This document shows positions 1 to 8,848 of a stretch of DNA of 64,000 nt, piece after piece. Made by a program: the position numbers and the translations under genes. The number at the start of each line of letters is the position of its first letter. The stretch's first letter is position 1. Source of the stretch: Microbacterium sp. SMR1 (GTDB lineage: Bacteria > Actinomycetota > Actinomycetes > Actinomycetales > Microbacteriaceae); assembly GCF_003289625.1 (NCBI RefSeq), contig NZ_QMBN01000001.1, forward strand, positions 186,001-250,000, given 5' to 3'. The notes beneath the pieces were generated by a model. It was not told where the DNA came from and made no database searches. It saw only the letters and a program-made list of their open reading frames with translations.

Positions 1-1
1 C

Positions 2-613
2 GAGGCTCTCGGCAACACCCTGTTGCTGTTCTTCGCCGGCGGAGCGATCGCCCTGGTCCTCGGCACCCTGATCGGCGCCATGCGCGTCTCGCCGATTCCG
101 GTGGCGCGCGCCTTCGGCACGGTCTACGTCAACACCATCCGCAACACCCCGCTGACGCTCGTCTTCTTCTTCTTCGCGTTCGGCTACCCGCAGCTCGACC
201 TGCCGAACCCCGGCTTCACGGTGCTCGGCGTCTGGGCGCTGGGTATCTATACCGCGACCTACGTCGCCGAGGTCATCCGCGCGGGAATCAACACCGTGCC
301 GGTCGGCCAGGCCGAGGCGGCCCGTGCGATCGGGCTCACGTTCGGCCAGGTCATGACGCTGGTCGTCATGCCGCAGGCCTTCCGGTCGGTCGTGCCGCCG
401 ATGATGAGCGTCTTCATCGCGCTGCTGAAGAACACCACGGTCGCCGCCGGCTTCTCCGTGGTCGAGCTCGGCGCCATCCGCGCGAACCTGAGCGAGCGCG
501 GCGAGAACGCCCTGACCGTGCTCCTCTGGGTCGCCGTCGTCTTCGTCGCCCTGGTGCTGGTCCTCAGCGCCGTGCAGCGACGACTCGAGAACAAGTGGAG
601 GATCGCGCGATGA
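2..613 (+). CDS. Amino-acid ABC transporter permease, GluC-like (5' end outside window)
   Basis: Inner-membrane permease of a polar amino-acid (glutamate-type) ABC importer. The reading frame is open from the first bases (Glu-Ala-Leu-Gly-Asn-Thr just inside the window), so the N-terminus lies upstream. The HisM/GlnP family pattern is clear: the EAARAIGLT coupling loop that contacts the ATPase, followed by the VVMPQAFR segment and further hydrophobic helices. It overlaps the next permease by ATGA, so the two form a heterodimeric channel from one operon; the ATPase and binding protein are expected upstream. Substrate is inferred from family resemblance only. Confidence 0.9.
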   Translation, partial: EALGNTLLLFFAGGAIALVLGTLIGAMRVSPIPVARAFGTVYVNTIRNTPLTLVFFFFAFGYPQLDLPNPGFTVLGVWALGIYTATYVAEVIRAGINTVPVGQAEAARAIGLTFGQVMTLVVMPQAFRSVVPPMMSVFIALLKNTTVAAGFSVVELGAIRANLSERGENALTVLLWVAVVFVALVLVLSAVQRRLENKWRIAR

Positions 614-1539
614 CTTCCGTCCTGTACGACGTTCCGGGGCCCCGCGCGATCCTGCGCAACCGCATCCTCGGCATCGTCACCGTCCTCCTGGTCGCCGCGG
701 CGATCGGATTCGTGGTCTTCCGCTTCGCGGTGAGCGGTCAGTTCTCCGCCGACAAGTGGTACATCTTCACGTTCAGCAACGTGTGGCTCGGCATCCTCAA
801 GGCGCTCGGCAACACGCTCGCCGCCTTCGGGCTCGCGGCCGTCGGTGCCCTGGCGCTCGGCTTCGTCCTCGCAATCGGCCGCCTGTCGGATCACGCGTGG
901 GTGCGGATTCCCTTCGGCGTCGTCATCGAGGCGTTCCGGGCCGTGCCGGTGCTGATCTTCATGATGCTGATGTACTACGGGCTGCCGACGCTCGGCATCC
1001 GCATGGAGCCGTACTGGGCCGTCGTCATCGCCCTCGTCGCTTACAACGGCTCCGTGCTGGCGGAGGCCCTGCGCGCCGGCATCGAGTCGCTGCCGCGCGG
1101 ACAGAAGGAGGCCGGCTACGCGATCGGTCTGCGCAAGAGCGGCGTCATGCGCCTCGTCCTGCTGCCGCAGGCGGTCCGCGCAATGCTGCCCGTCATCGTC
1201 GCGCAGCTCGTCGTGACGCTGAAGGACACCGCGCTCGGCTTCATCATCACCTATCCCGAGCTGCTGTACTACGCCAAGCAGCTGACCTCCCAGCCGGGGC
1301 GCCCGATCCTCCAGGCGGGCATCGTCATCGGCGCGATCTACATCGTGATGTGCCTGCTGCTGTCGTGGTTCGCCAGCTTCCTCGAGAAGCGCCTCTCGCG
1401 GTCGCCGCGCACCCCAGGCGGCGGCGCAGCTGCTGTCGACCCGCTGCACCACCCGGTGGCGCCGACGACCGATACCGAGCTCATCGCCACGCAGAAGGGG
1501 ATCGGCAAGTACGACTCCAATAGCTCGGGCAGCGCCTGA
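610..1539 (+). CDS. Amino-acid ABC transporter permease, GluD-like
   Basis: Second permease of the amino-acid importer, 309 residues. I place the start at ATG 610, which overlaps the upstream stop (ATGA) and has a GGAGG-type site about 8 bases before it; a GTG at 595 is less likely. The protein has a short cytoplasmic N-terminus, a first membrane helix near residues 20-40, then the typical five-helix core with the KEAGYAIGL coupling motif and LLPQAVRAMLP. The C-terminal tail of about 45 residues is polar and low-complexity. Glutamate-type specificity is inferred from the family. A strong hairpin follows directly, so this is the last gene of the operon. Confidence 0.9.
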   Translation: MTSVLYDVPGPRAILRNRILGIVTVLLVAAAIGFVVFRFAVSGQFSADKWYIFTFSNVWLGILKALGNTLAAFGLAAVGALALGFVLAIGRLSDHAWVRIPFGVVIEAFRAVPVLIFMMLMYYGLPTLGIRMEPYWAVVIALVAYNGSVLAEALRAGIESLPRGQKEAGYAIGLRKSGVMRLVLLPQAVRAMLPVIVAQLVVTLKDTALGFIITYPELLYYAKQLTSQPGRPILQAGIVIGAIYIVMCLLLSWFASFLEKRLSRSPRTPGGGAAAVDPLHHPVAPTTDTELIATQKGIGKYDSNSSGSA

Positions 1540-1556
1540 CGCACCGAGCGCGACCT

Positions 1557-1593
1557 CGACGGGCCCCTCACGCGAAAGCGGAGGGGCCCGTCG
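1557..1593 (+). terminator. Terminator hairpin after amino-acid ABC operon
   Basis: Perfect 13-bp stem (CGACGGGCCCCTC against its complement) with an 11-base loop, placed between the permease stop and the pheS promoter. There is no T-run, as is common in high-GC actinobacteria. Confidence 0.8.
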
Positions 1594-1597
1594 CCGG

Positions 1598-1603
1598 TAG
1601 ACT
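1598..1603 (+). promoter_or_regulatory. -10 element of leaderless pheS promoter
   Basis: TAGACT ends eight bases before the pheS GTG and no ribosome-binding site lies between, so transcription probably begins at or next to the start codon. There is no room for a T-box leader. Confidence 0.55.
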
Positions 1604-1611
1604 CGACTCCC

Positions 1612-2652
1612 GTGTCCGACGCACCCGAGATCACCCCTGACGCGGTCGCCGCGGCGGTGGATGCGGCCCTCGCCGCCATCGCCGACGCGTCCTCCACCGC
1701 CGAGCTGAAGTCCGCCCGCAACGCCCACACGGCCGAGGGGTCGCCGCTCGCGCGCCTCAACGCGCAGCTGCGGTCGGTGCCCAACGAGAAGAAGGCCGAG
1801 TTCGGCAAGCTCGTGGGCCAGGCGCGTGGCCGTGTCACCCAGGCGCTCGCCGCCCGCGAGGGCGAGCTCGCCGCCGCCGAGACGGCCGCGAAGCTCGAGG
1901 CCGAGGCGCTCGACGTCACCGCCATCGCCCCGCGCGGACGCGTCGGGGCGCGGCATCCGATCTCGCTCCTGCAGGAGGAGGTCGCCGACCTCTTCGTCGG
2001 GATGGGCTGGGAGATCGCCGAGGGGCCGGAGCTCGAGCACGAGTGGTTCAACTTCGACTCGTTGAACTTCGACGTCGACCATCCCGCGCGCCAGATGCAG
2101 GACACGTTCTTCGTCGACCCGGTCGCGCGGCACCTCGTCATGCGCACGCAGACGAGCCCCGTGCAGATGCGGTCGATGCTCGAGCGCGACATCCCGATCT
2201 ACGTCCTCTCGCCGGGCCGGGTGTTCCGCACCGACGAGTACGACGCGACCCACCTCCCCGTGTTCACGCAGTTCGAGGGCCTCGTCGTCGATAAGGGCAT
2301 CACGATGGCGCACCTCAAGGGCACACTCGACCACGCGGCGCGCGAACTGTTCGGCCCCGAGGCGAAGACCCGTTTCCGCACCAACTACTTCCCGTTCACC
2401 GAGCCGAGCGCCGAGCTCGACCTGTGGCACCCGACCTTCGCCGGCGGAGCGCGCTGGATCGAGTGGGGCGGCTGCGGCATGGTGAACCCCAATGTGCTCC
2501 GTGCCGCGGGCATCGATCCCGAGGTCTACTCCGGGTTCGCCTTCGGCATGGGCATCGAGCGGACGCTGATGTTCCGCTCCGACGTGAAGGACATGCGCGA
2601 CATGGCCGAGGGCGATGTGCGTTTCAGCGAGCAGTTCGGGATGGTGGTCTGA
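1612..2652 (+). CDS. pheS: Phenylalanine--tRNA ligase alpha subunit
   Basis: Catalytic alpha subunit of the alpha2-beta2 cytoplasmic enzyme that charges tRNA-Phe. 346 residues, a normal length. The first 100 residues form the Ala/Glu-rich coiled-coil that binds the tRNA. Class II synthetase motif 2 is visible in the FRTDEYDATHLPVF segment and motif 3 as GMGIERTLM near residue 312. GTG 1612 is chosen because a -10 box sits just upstream (leaderless) and the protein aligns from there. The stop overlaps the pheT start by one base (TGATG), so the subunits are translationally coupled. Confidence 0.97.
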   Translation: MSDAPEITPDAVAAAVDAALAAIADASSTAELKSARNAHTAEGSPLARLNAQLRSVPNEKKAEFGKLVGQARGRVTQALAAREGELAAAETAAKLEAEALDVTAIAPRGRVGARHPISLLQEEVADLFVGMGWEIAEGPELEHEWFNFDSLNFDVDHPARQMQDTFFVDPVARHLVMRTQTSPVQMRSMLERDIPIYVLSPGRVFRTDEYDATHLPVFTQFEGLVVDKGITMAHLKGTLDHAARELFGPEAKTRFRTNYFPFTEPSAELDLWHPTFAGGARWIEWGGCGMVNPNVLRAAGIDPEVYSGFAFGMGIERTLMFRSDVKDMRDMAEGDVRFSEQFGMVV

Positions 2653-5159
2653 TGCGCGTTCCGCTGTCGTGGTTGCGTGAGTACGTCGAGGTACCGGCGG
2701 ATGCCGCGCCTGAGGACATCCTCGCGGCGCTGGTGTCGGTCGGCTTCGAGGAGGAGGACGTCCACGGTTTCGACCTGACCGGTCCGATCGTCGTGGGCCG
2801 CGTCGTCTCGTTCGAGCCCGAGCCGCAGTCCAACGGCAAGACGATCCGCTGGTGCCAGGTCGATGTCGGCGAGGCGAACGGCGGCGTGCGCGGCATCGTC
2901 TGCGGCGCCGGCAACTTCTTCGAGGGTGACAAGGTGGTCGTGACCCTTCCCGGCGCCGTGCTGCCCGGTCCGTTCCCGATCGCGGCGCGCAAGACGTACG
3001 GCCACGTCTCGGACGGCATGATCGCCTCGGCGAAGGAGCTGGGCCTCGGCGACGAGCACTCGGGCATCCTGCGCCTGACCGAGCTCGGTCTCGACCCGGA
3101 GGTCGGCACCGACGCGATCGCGCTGCTCGGACTCGACGACGCCGCGATCGACGTCAACGTCACCCCCGACCGCGGCTACGCGCTGTCGGTGCGGGGCATC
3201 GCGCGCGAGTACTCGCACGCGACCGGCGCGGCATTCCGCGACCCGGGCCTGCGCGAGTTCGACGAGCTCGAGCACCCCGCGACGGGCTTCGACGTCGCGG
3301 TCGACGACCAGGCGCCGATCCGCGGCCGCGTCGGTGCGACCGAGTTCGCGGTGCGCGTCGTCTCGGGCGTCGACCCGTCGCGGCCGACGCCGCCGTGGAT
3401 GGTCGCGCGTCTCACGCTCGCCGGCATCCGCTCGCTCGGCATCCTGATCGACATCACCAACTACGTGATGCTCGAGCTCGGCAACCCGATTCACGGCTAC
3501 GACCTCGACAAGCTCACCGGCGGCATCACGGTGCGTCGCGCGACGGCGGGCGAGAAGCTCACGACGCTCGACGGCAAGGAGCGCACCCTCGACGGCGAAG
3601 ACCTGCTCATCACCGACGAGTCGGGTCCCATCGGCCTCGCCGGCGTCATGGGCGGCGGCACGACCGAGATGACGGATGCGACGCGCAATGTGCTCATCGA
3701 GGCCGCGATCTTCGACACCGTCACGATCGCCCGCACCGCTCGTCGGCACAAGCTGCCGAGCGAGGCCTCGCGGCGCTTCGAGCGCGGTGTCGACCCGCTG
3801 CTGCCGTTCGTGGCCGCCCGCCGCGTCGCCGACCTCATGGTCGAGCTCGCCGGCGGCACGCTCGAGCCGGTCGGTGGCGCGCTGTTCGGCGAGGTGTTCC
3901 TCGAGGCGATCGATCTGCCGCGCGGCTTCGTCGCAGGCCTCATCGGCATCGACTACACCGACGACGAGGTCGTCTCGGCGCTCGAGACGATCGGCGCCGA
4001 GGTGACCGACACGGATGCCGGTTGGGAGGTCATCCCGCCGTCGTGGCGCCCCGACCTCACCGACAAGTGGACGCTGGCCGAAGAGGTCGCGCGCATCCAC
4101 GGCCTCGACCGCGTTCCTTCGGTCCTCCCGACGGCTCCCTCCGGCCGCGGCCTGACGGAGGCGCAGAAGGGGCGCCGCCGCGTGTCGAACGCGCTGGCGG
4201 CCGCGGGATTCGTCGAGACCCCGTCGTTCCCGTTCACGACGCGCGACAGCAACGATCTCCACGGTTCGGCCTCGGGTGAGGAGCTGCCCTCGGTCAAGAT
4301 CGCCAACCCGCTCGACGGGCAGGCGCCCTACCTGCGCCGCTCGCTCGTACCGGGCCTGCTGCAGGTCGCGCACCGCAACGTCTCGCGCGGACTGACCGAT
4401 CTCGCCCTCTTCGAGGTCGGTGCCGTCTTCCTCCCCGAGCCCGGCCAGCAGTACGGCACCGCGACGGTGCCGCCGCTCGCCGCGCGTCCCGACGACGCCA
4501 CGCTCGCGGAGCTCCACGCGTCGATCCCGCCGCAGCCGCGTCACGTTGCGGTGCTCGTCGCCGGCAACGTGGCGCCCAAGTCGCCGGGGCATGCCGCCGT
4601 CGCGGCCGATCTCAGCGACGTGTTTGCGGCTGTCGCCGCGATCGGTTCGGCGGCCGGCGTCGACATCGAGATCTCGCAGGCCCGTCGTGCCGCGCTGCAC
4701 CCGGGTCGCGCCGCCGCGCTCACGGTGGGAGGTGTCGAGGTCGGGTACGCCGGGGAGCTGCATCCCGAGGTCTCGGCTGCTGCCGACCTGTCGGGCCGGG
4801 TCCTCGTCGCCGAGATCGACCTCGACGCCGTTCTGGCGAGCGCGGGGGAGCGGGTCGTCGTCGCGTCGCTGTCGGGCTACCCGGCGGCCACGCAGGACGT
4901 CTCGCTCGTCGTTCCTGCGGACGTGACGGCGGGTGCGCTCGCCTCGGCACTGTCGGAGGGGGCGGGCCAGCTCCTCGAGTCGCTCCGTCTCGTCGACGAC
5001 TACCGCGGTGCCGGCGTTCCCGAGGGCTCGAAGAGCCTGACGTTCGCGCTGCGCTTCCGCGCCGACGACCGCACCCTCACGGCGGCCGAGGCGAGCGAGG
5101 CCAAGCTCGCGGGCGTCGCCGTCGCGGCCGAGCGTTTCGGCGCCGTCATCCGCGACTGA
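2652..5159 (+). CDS. pheT: Phenylalanine--tRNA ligase beta subunit
   Basis: Beta subunit of the synthetase, 835 residues, a usual full length. From the N-terminus: MRVPLSWLREYV opening, an OB-fold tRNA-binding region around residues 40-150, the B3/B4 editing region that hydrolyses mischarged Tyr-tRNA-Phe around 210-400, the B5 region with the RRFERGVDP segment, a degenerate catalytic-like domain, and a C-terminal ferredoxin-fold anticodon-binding domain over the last ~90 residues (SLRLVDDYRG, KSLTFALRFR). The start at 2652 is fixed by the one-base overlap with pheS. An open frame extends further upstream but lies inside pheS. Confidence 0.97.
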   Translation: MRVPLSWLREYVEVPADAAPEDILAALVSVGFEEEDVHGFDLTGPIVVGRVVSFEPEPQSNGKTIRWCQVDVGEANGGVRGIVCGAGNFFEGDKVVVTLPGAVLPGPFPIAARKTYGHVSDGMIASAKELGLGDEHSGILRLTELGLDPEVGTDAIALLGLDDAAIDVNVTPDRGYALSVRGIAREYSHATGAAFRDPGLREFDELEHPATGFDVAVDDQAPIRGRVGATEFAVRVVSGVDPSRPTPPWMVARLTLAGIRSLGILIDITNYVMLELGNPIHGYDLDKLTGGITVRRATAGEKLTTLDGKERTLDGEDLLITDESGPIGLAGVMGGGTTEMTDATRNVLIEAAIFDTVTIARTARRHKLPSEASRRFERGVDPLLPFVAARRVADLMVELAGGTLEPVGGALFGEVFLEAIDLPRGFVAGLIGIDYTDDEVVSALETIGAEVTDTDAGWEVIPPSWRPDLTDKWTLAEEVARIHGLDRVPSVLPTAPSGRGLTEAQKGRRRVSNALAAAGFVETPSFPFTTRDSNDLHGSASGEELPSVKIANPLDGQAPYLRRSLVPGLLQVAHRNVSRGLTDLALFEVGAVFLPEPGQQYGTATVPPLAARPDDATLAELHASIPPQPRHVAVLVAGNVAPKSPGHAAVAADLSDVFAAVAAIGSAAGVDIEISQARRAALHPGRAAALTVGGVEVGYAGELHPEVSAAADLSGRVLVAEIDLDAVLASAGERVVVASLSGYPAATQDVSLVVPADVTAGALASALSEGAGQLLESLRLVDDYRGAGVPEGSKSLTFALRFRADDRTLTAAEASEAKLAGVAVAAERFGAVIRD

Positions 5160-5167
5160 CCTGCATA

Positions 5168-5231
5168 TCGGGCGCAGTTCCCGACGTCACGCGCGGTTAC
5201 GATCGCGCTCCACGTCCGGAACTGCGCCCGA
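5168..5231. repeat. 64-bp imperfect inverted repeat between convergent genes
   Basis: Arms at 5168-5187 and 5212-5231 match as inverted complements at 19 of 20 positions (outer part TCGGGCGCAGTTCC), with a 24-base loop. It lies between the stops of pheT and the convergent AAA ATPase gene, and could be a REP-type dispersed repeat or a two-way transcription stop. No T-run follows either arm. Confidence 0.75.
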
Positions 5232-5267
5232 CGCGTTCCTGCGACCGGCCGGCCGACCGAGAGGGGC

Positions 5268-6392
5268 TCAGCGCGAGCCCCAGTTCCAGGCCGGAACGTC
5301 GAGTAGACCCTGACCGCGGACCGTCGTCTCGGCGTTCGATCGCTGGAGTTCGACGCGCGACGGTTCGGGCAGAGCGTCGACGAGCGCATCGGCATGCGAC
5401 ACCGTGAGCACCTGCGTGCGCTCGGATGCCGCTCGGATGAGCGAGGCCAGCGGCGCGAGGAGCGACGGATGCAGGCTCGCCTCGGGCTCGTTCAGCACCA
5501 GAAGCGGTGCGGGTCGCGCCGGCAGCAGCGCGGCGCACAGCAGCAGGTACCGCAGCGTGCCGTCCGAGAGCTCGGCCGCATCGAGCGGACGCAGCAGGCC
5601 GGGCTGCTCGATCGTCAGGCGGAAGAGTCCGTCGGAGGTCACGACGCGCACGCGGCTGCCCGGGAACGCCTGGTCGACCGCACGCGCCAGAGCGTCGCCG
5701 TGCCCGGCGTCGACGATCGTCGCCCAGGTCGCGGGGAGATTCGCTCCGTCGTGCGCCAGGGTGTGACTGCGAGTGCCGACCTGCGGCTGTCGGGCGGGGG
5801 CGTCGAGGTCGACGCGGAAGTGGTCGTAGAAGCGCCACGCGGTCATCGCGCGGCGGAGGGTCAGCAGTTCGGGGGCGGTGTCGCCGTCGGCGAGATCGGT
5901 GACGATGCTCTCGTACGGCGCCAGCTGCTGGTCGAGCATCGTCCAGGAGTGCTCGCGCACGCGGGTGAGCTGTCGCGTGCGGTCGATGAGCAGTGTCGAC
6001 GGCTTGGCGACGACACCGGCGAACACCTGTTCGCGTTTGATCTCGGGGTCGCGGGCGAACGGACTGGTCTGATCGCCCTGCGGGATGCCGAGATCGATGA
6101 GGTACCCCAGCTCGTCGGACGCGTAGCCGAGCTGCACCGCGACGGGTCCCCGGCGCACCGTTCCCTGATCTCCGCCGTTCTCGGGCCCGGCCCAGAGGAC
6201 CGACGGCAGCCCTCCTTCGCGTGCCAGCGCGCCCACGATGTCGCCCCGCGCCGCTGCGGCGAGCAGGCGCAGGGCACGGTAGAGGTTCGACTTGCCCGAG
6301 CCGTTGGGCCCGGTGACGACCGTGAGGTCGCCGAGCGGCACGACGACGTCGCGGAGCGAGCGGTATCCCGATACAGCCAGAGTGCGCAGCAT
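5268..6392 (-). CDS. AAA-family ATPase (RecF/SMC-like, AAA_21 type)
   Basis: Cytosolic ABC-class ATPase of 374 residues resembling the ATPase part of RecF/OLD-like proteins. The Walker A motif GPNGSGKS is at residues 28-35, just after the SGYRSLRDV opening typical of this group. A signature-like ELSDGTLR precedes a Walker B region LLVLNEPEASLHPSLL and a switch His in VSHADAL. No nuclease, TOPRIM or membrane part is visible and no partner gene adjoins it, so its role (DNA repair, defence or housekeeping) is not known. The family is clear; the function is not. Confidence 0.8.
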   Translation of the reverse strand: MLRTLAVSGYRSLRDVVVPLGDLTVVTGPNGSGKSNLYRALRLLAAAARGDIVGALAREGGLPSVLWAGPENGGDQGTVRRGPVAVQLGYASDELGYLIDLGIPQGDQTSPFARDPEIKREQVFAGVVAKPSTLLIDRTRQLTRVREHSWTMLDQQLAPYESIVTDLADGDTAPELLTLRRAMTAWRFYDHFRVDLDAPARQPQVGTRSHTLAHDGANLPATWATIVDAGHGDALARAVDQAFPGSRVRVVTSDGLFRLTIEQPGLLRPLDAAELSDGTLRYLLLCAALLPARPAPLLVLNEPEASLHPSLLAPLASLIRAASERTQVLTVSHADALVDALPEPSRVELQRSNAETTVRGQGLLDVPAWNWGSR

Positions 6393-6438
6393 CCCCTCAC
6401 TCTGGCATCCGCGTCTGACACCGCCGTCCGCTTCCCGA

Positions 6439-6444
6439 TAGTGT
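6439..6444 (+). promoter_or_regulatory. -10 element of leaderless ABC ATPase promoter
   Basis: TAGTGT, seven bases before the GTG at 6452, with no Shine-Dalgarno in between. Confidence 0.5.
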
Positions 6445-6451
6445 CGGGGCC

Positions 6452-7255
6452 GTGAGCGAGATCCCAGCCAGCGTCACCCCATCCTCCCCGGCGGCCGGTG
6501 CCGCCCCCGCCCTCGAACTGCTCGGCCTGGTCAAGAGGTTCGGTGAGAAGGTCGCCGTCGACGGCATCGACCTCGTCGTGCCGGCCGGCTCGTTCTACGG
6601 ACTCGTCGGACCGAACGGCGCCGGCAAGACCACGAGCCTCTCCATGGCCACGGGGCTGCTGCGCCCGGATGCCGGCACCGCGCGTGTCCACGGGATCGAC
6701 GTGTGGCGCGACCCGGTGGCCGCCAAGCGCACGATCGGCAACCTCGCCGACGGCGTGCGGCTCTTCGACCGTCTGACGGGGGAGCAGCTCATCACCTACA
6801 CCGCGATGATGTTCGGGCTGCCGCGCCCCGAGATCGCACCGCGCGTGTCGGACCTGCTCGACCTCATGGACCTGCGCGGCGCCGCCGGGACGATCGTCGC
6901 CGACTACTCAGCGGGCATGACCAAGAAGGTCGCGCTCGCCTGCGCCCTCGTGCACGCCCCGCGCCTGCTCGTGCTCGACGAGCCCTTCGAGTCGGTCGAC
7001 CCGGTGTCGGCCGCGAACATCGAGGACGTCCTGCGCAGCTACACCAGCTCGGGCGGATCGGTGATCGTCTCGAGCCACTCGATGGACCTCGTCCAGCGCA
7101 TGTGCGACCACGTCGCCGTCATCGCCGCAGGCCGCGTGCTCGCCGCGGGCACGATCGACGAGGTGCGTGCCGGCGAGAGCCTGCAGGACCGCTTCGTCTC
7201 GCTCGTCGGCGGACGCCACCAGTCGGAGGGACCACAGTGGTTGCGACAGTCCTGA
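6452..7255 (+). CDS. ABC transporter ATP-binding protein
   Basis: Nucleotide-binding subunit of an ABC-2 type transporter, 267 residues. Walker A GPNGAGKT is at residues 53-60, the signature region reads YSAGMTKKVALACALV, and Walker B is LLVLDEPFESVDP, followed by the switch His in VSSHSMD. Asp/Phe in place of the usual Thr-Gly after the Walker B Glu (EPFESVD) is a common variant in actinobacterial ABC-2 exporters. The first ~20 residues are a Pro/Ala-rich extension. Its last 19 bases overlap the permease gene, so the two are one operon and probably one exporter. Substrate unknown. Confidence 0.9.
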   Translation: MSEIPASVTPSSPAAGAAPALELLGLVKRFGEKVAVDGIDLVVPAGSFYGLVGPNGAGKTTSLSMATGLLRPDAGTARVHGIDVWRDPVAAKRTIGNLADGVRLFDRLTGEQLITYTAMMFGLPRPEIAPRVSDLLDLMDLRGAAGTIVADYSAGMTKKVALACALVHAPRLLVLDEPFESVDPVSAANIEDVLRSYTSSGGSVIVSSHSMDLVQRMCDHVAVIAAGRVLAAGTIDEVRAGESLQDRFVSLVGGRHQSEGPQWLRQS

Positions 7256-8817
7256 AGCTGCGTTATCGCGTTCTCGGAAACACGCTCGCCCGTCGCCCCT
7301 GGCAGCTCGTCGGCTTCATCCTCGGATCGCTCTGGGGTCTCGGCATCCTCGGCGGGCTCGTCGTCGGGTTCGTCGCGCTGTCGGTGTTCGAGAACCTCGA
7401 GGCCGCGACCGTCGTCGCGGTCCTCGGCGGCTCGCTGCTGATCCTCGGCTGGCTCGTAGGCCCGATCATCATCGCGGGACTCGACAGCACGGTCGACGCC
7501 GTGCGCCTGGCGCCGTTCCCCCTGACGCGCCGTCAGGTCATGCTCGCCCTCGCGGGTGCCGGGCTCACCGGCATCCCCGGCATCGTCACCACGGTCGCTG
7601 CCCTCGCGACGCTCATCGTGTGGGTGCGGTGGCCGGTCGCGGCTATCGTCGCCGTGCCGACGGTACTGCTCGGCGTTCTCACCTGCGTGCTGGCCTCGCG
7701 CCTCATGGGCGAGCTCTCGGGCGGCATGGGCGGCCGGCGCTCGCGCGAGATCATCGGCACCGTCGTGCTCGTCGTGCTCATCATGACCGGTCCCATCCTC
7801 ACCGGCATCGCCGCGCTGCTCGATCAGGCCGGGGGCGATCTGTGGACGCGACTGCAGCAGGCCGCCGGTATCCTCGCCTGGACTCCGCTCGGTGCCGCCT
7901 GGTCGGTCGCCCCGAGCGTGGCGGCGGGGCAGTGGCTTCCCGCGCTCGCCAGCACCGTGATCGCCATCGTGACCGTCGTGGTTCTGTGGATCGTGTGGGA
8001 CCGCGTCATCGAGACGGCCGTGTCGTCGCCGCGCCAGCGCGCGACTCGCACCGTGGCTGCTGGCAAGCTCGGCCTCTTCGGCGTGATGCCGACCGGTGGT
8101 GTCGGCGCGACGTGGGCGCGATCGCTCTCGGGATGGCTGCGTGATCCGCGGTACCTGCGGCAGCTCATCGTCATCCCGCTGTTCCCGGTGCTCTTCGCCT
8201 TCACCGGCGGGACCGACGGCTTCATGTTCCTCATCTCGCCGGTGCTCGCCGCGCTCGTGATGGCGGCGGTCGGCTACGCCGATGTCTCCTTCGACGGCAC
8301 GGCCTTTGGCACGACTCTCGCCACCGGCATCTCCGGCCGCGCCGACCGCCTCGGTCGTCTGCTCGGCGCCGCGTGCGTCGGAGTTCCGCTGATCGGTCTC
8401 ATCGCGGTCGCCACCGCGGTGGTCTCGGGCGATGCGGCGCACCTGCCCGCGGTGCTGGGAGCGGCCCTTGGCGTGCTGCTGGCCGGATACGGCGCGTGCG
8501 CGGTGTCGTCGGCGCTCATCGTCACCCCGGTGCCCGCACCCGGTGACAGCCCGTTCAAGAGCACCCCGGGTCAGAACTCCATCATGGGCCTGCTGGTCTT
8601 CGTCGTATGGGCCGCGGTGATCGCATTGTCGTTGCCGGCCATCGTGCCCGCCGTCGTGAACGCCGTGACGGGAGACGCGATGTGGGGCTGGATCGCGCTG
8701 GCCGCCGGTGTCGTGTTCGGCGCGGTGGTCGCGATCGTCGGCGTGCTCGTCGGTGGCCGCACGATCGAGCGGACCGGTCCCGACCTGCTCGTGCGCATCA
8801 AGTCGTTCCCCACCTGA
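7237..8817 (+). CDS. ABC-2 type transporter permease
   Basis: Polytopic membrane protein of 526 residues, the partner of the ATPase before it. GTG 7237 is chosen because a GGAGGG site lies 6 bases upstream and it gives an N-terminus that starts with an amphipathic segment and then a first helix (residues ~20-45). About a dozen hydrophobic stretches follow in two halves, with a loop near residues 265-300 (ATRTVAAGKLGLFGV). The long open frame upstream of 7237 runs out of frame through the ATPase gene. It ends 31 bp from the convergent permease at 8849. Substrate unknown. Confidence 0.85.
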   Translation: MVATVLKLRYRVLGNTLARRPWQLVGFILGSLWGLGILGGLVVGFVALSVFENLEAATVVAVLGGSLLILGWLVGPIIIAGLDSTVDAVRLAPFPLTRRQVMLALAGAGLTGIPGIVTTVAALATLIVWVRWPVAAIVAVPTVLLGVLTCVLASRLMGELSGGMGGRRSREIIGTVVLVVLIMTGPILTGIAALLDQAGGDLWTRLQQAAGILAWTPLGAAWSVAPSVAAGQWLPALASTVIAIVTVVVLWIVWDRVIETAVSSPRQRATRTVAAGKLGLFGVMPTGGVGATWARSLSGWLRDPRYLRQLIVIPLFPVLFAFTGGTDGFMFLISPVLAALVMAAVGYADVSFDGTAFGTTLATGISGRADRLGRLLGAACVGVPLIGLIAVATAVVSGDAAHLPAVLGAALGVLLAGYGACAVSSALIVTPVPAPGDSPFKSTPGQNSIMGLLVFVVWAAVIALSLPAIVPAVVNAVTGDAMWGWIALAAGVVFGAVVAIVGVLVGGRTIERTGPDLLVRIKSFPT

Positions 8818-8848
8818 TCGACGTCCGGCCCCGCGGCCCCGGTCGAGA

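Noticed and set aside
1561-1611. T-box or leader attenuator before pheS
   Set aside because: The hairpin is a terminator of the upstream operon and pheS appears leaderless, leaving no room for a leader RNA.
259-2430. 723-codon open frame on the minus strand
   Set aside because: Antisense to the permease and pheS genes; low-complexity Arg/Asp/Glu-rich translation with no family pattern, typical of shadow frames in 70% GC DNA.
2526-4763. 745-codon open frame antisense to pheT
   Set aside because: Mirror frame of a clear pheT; repetitive Arg/Asp composition and no domain.
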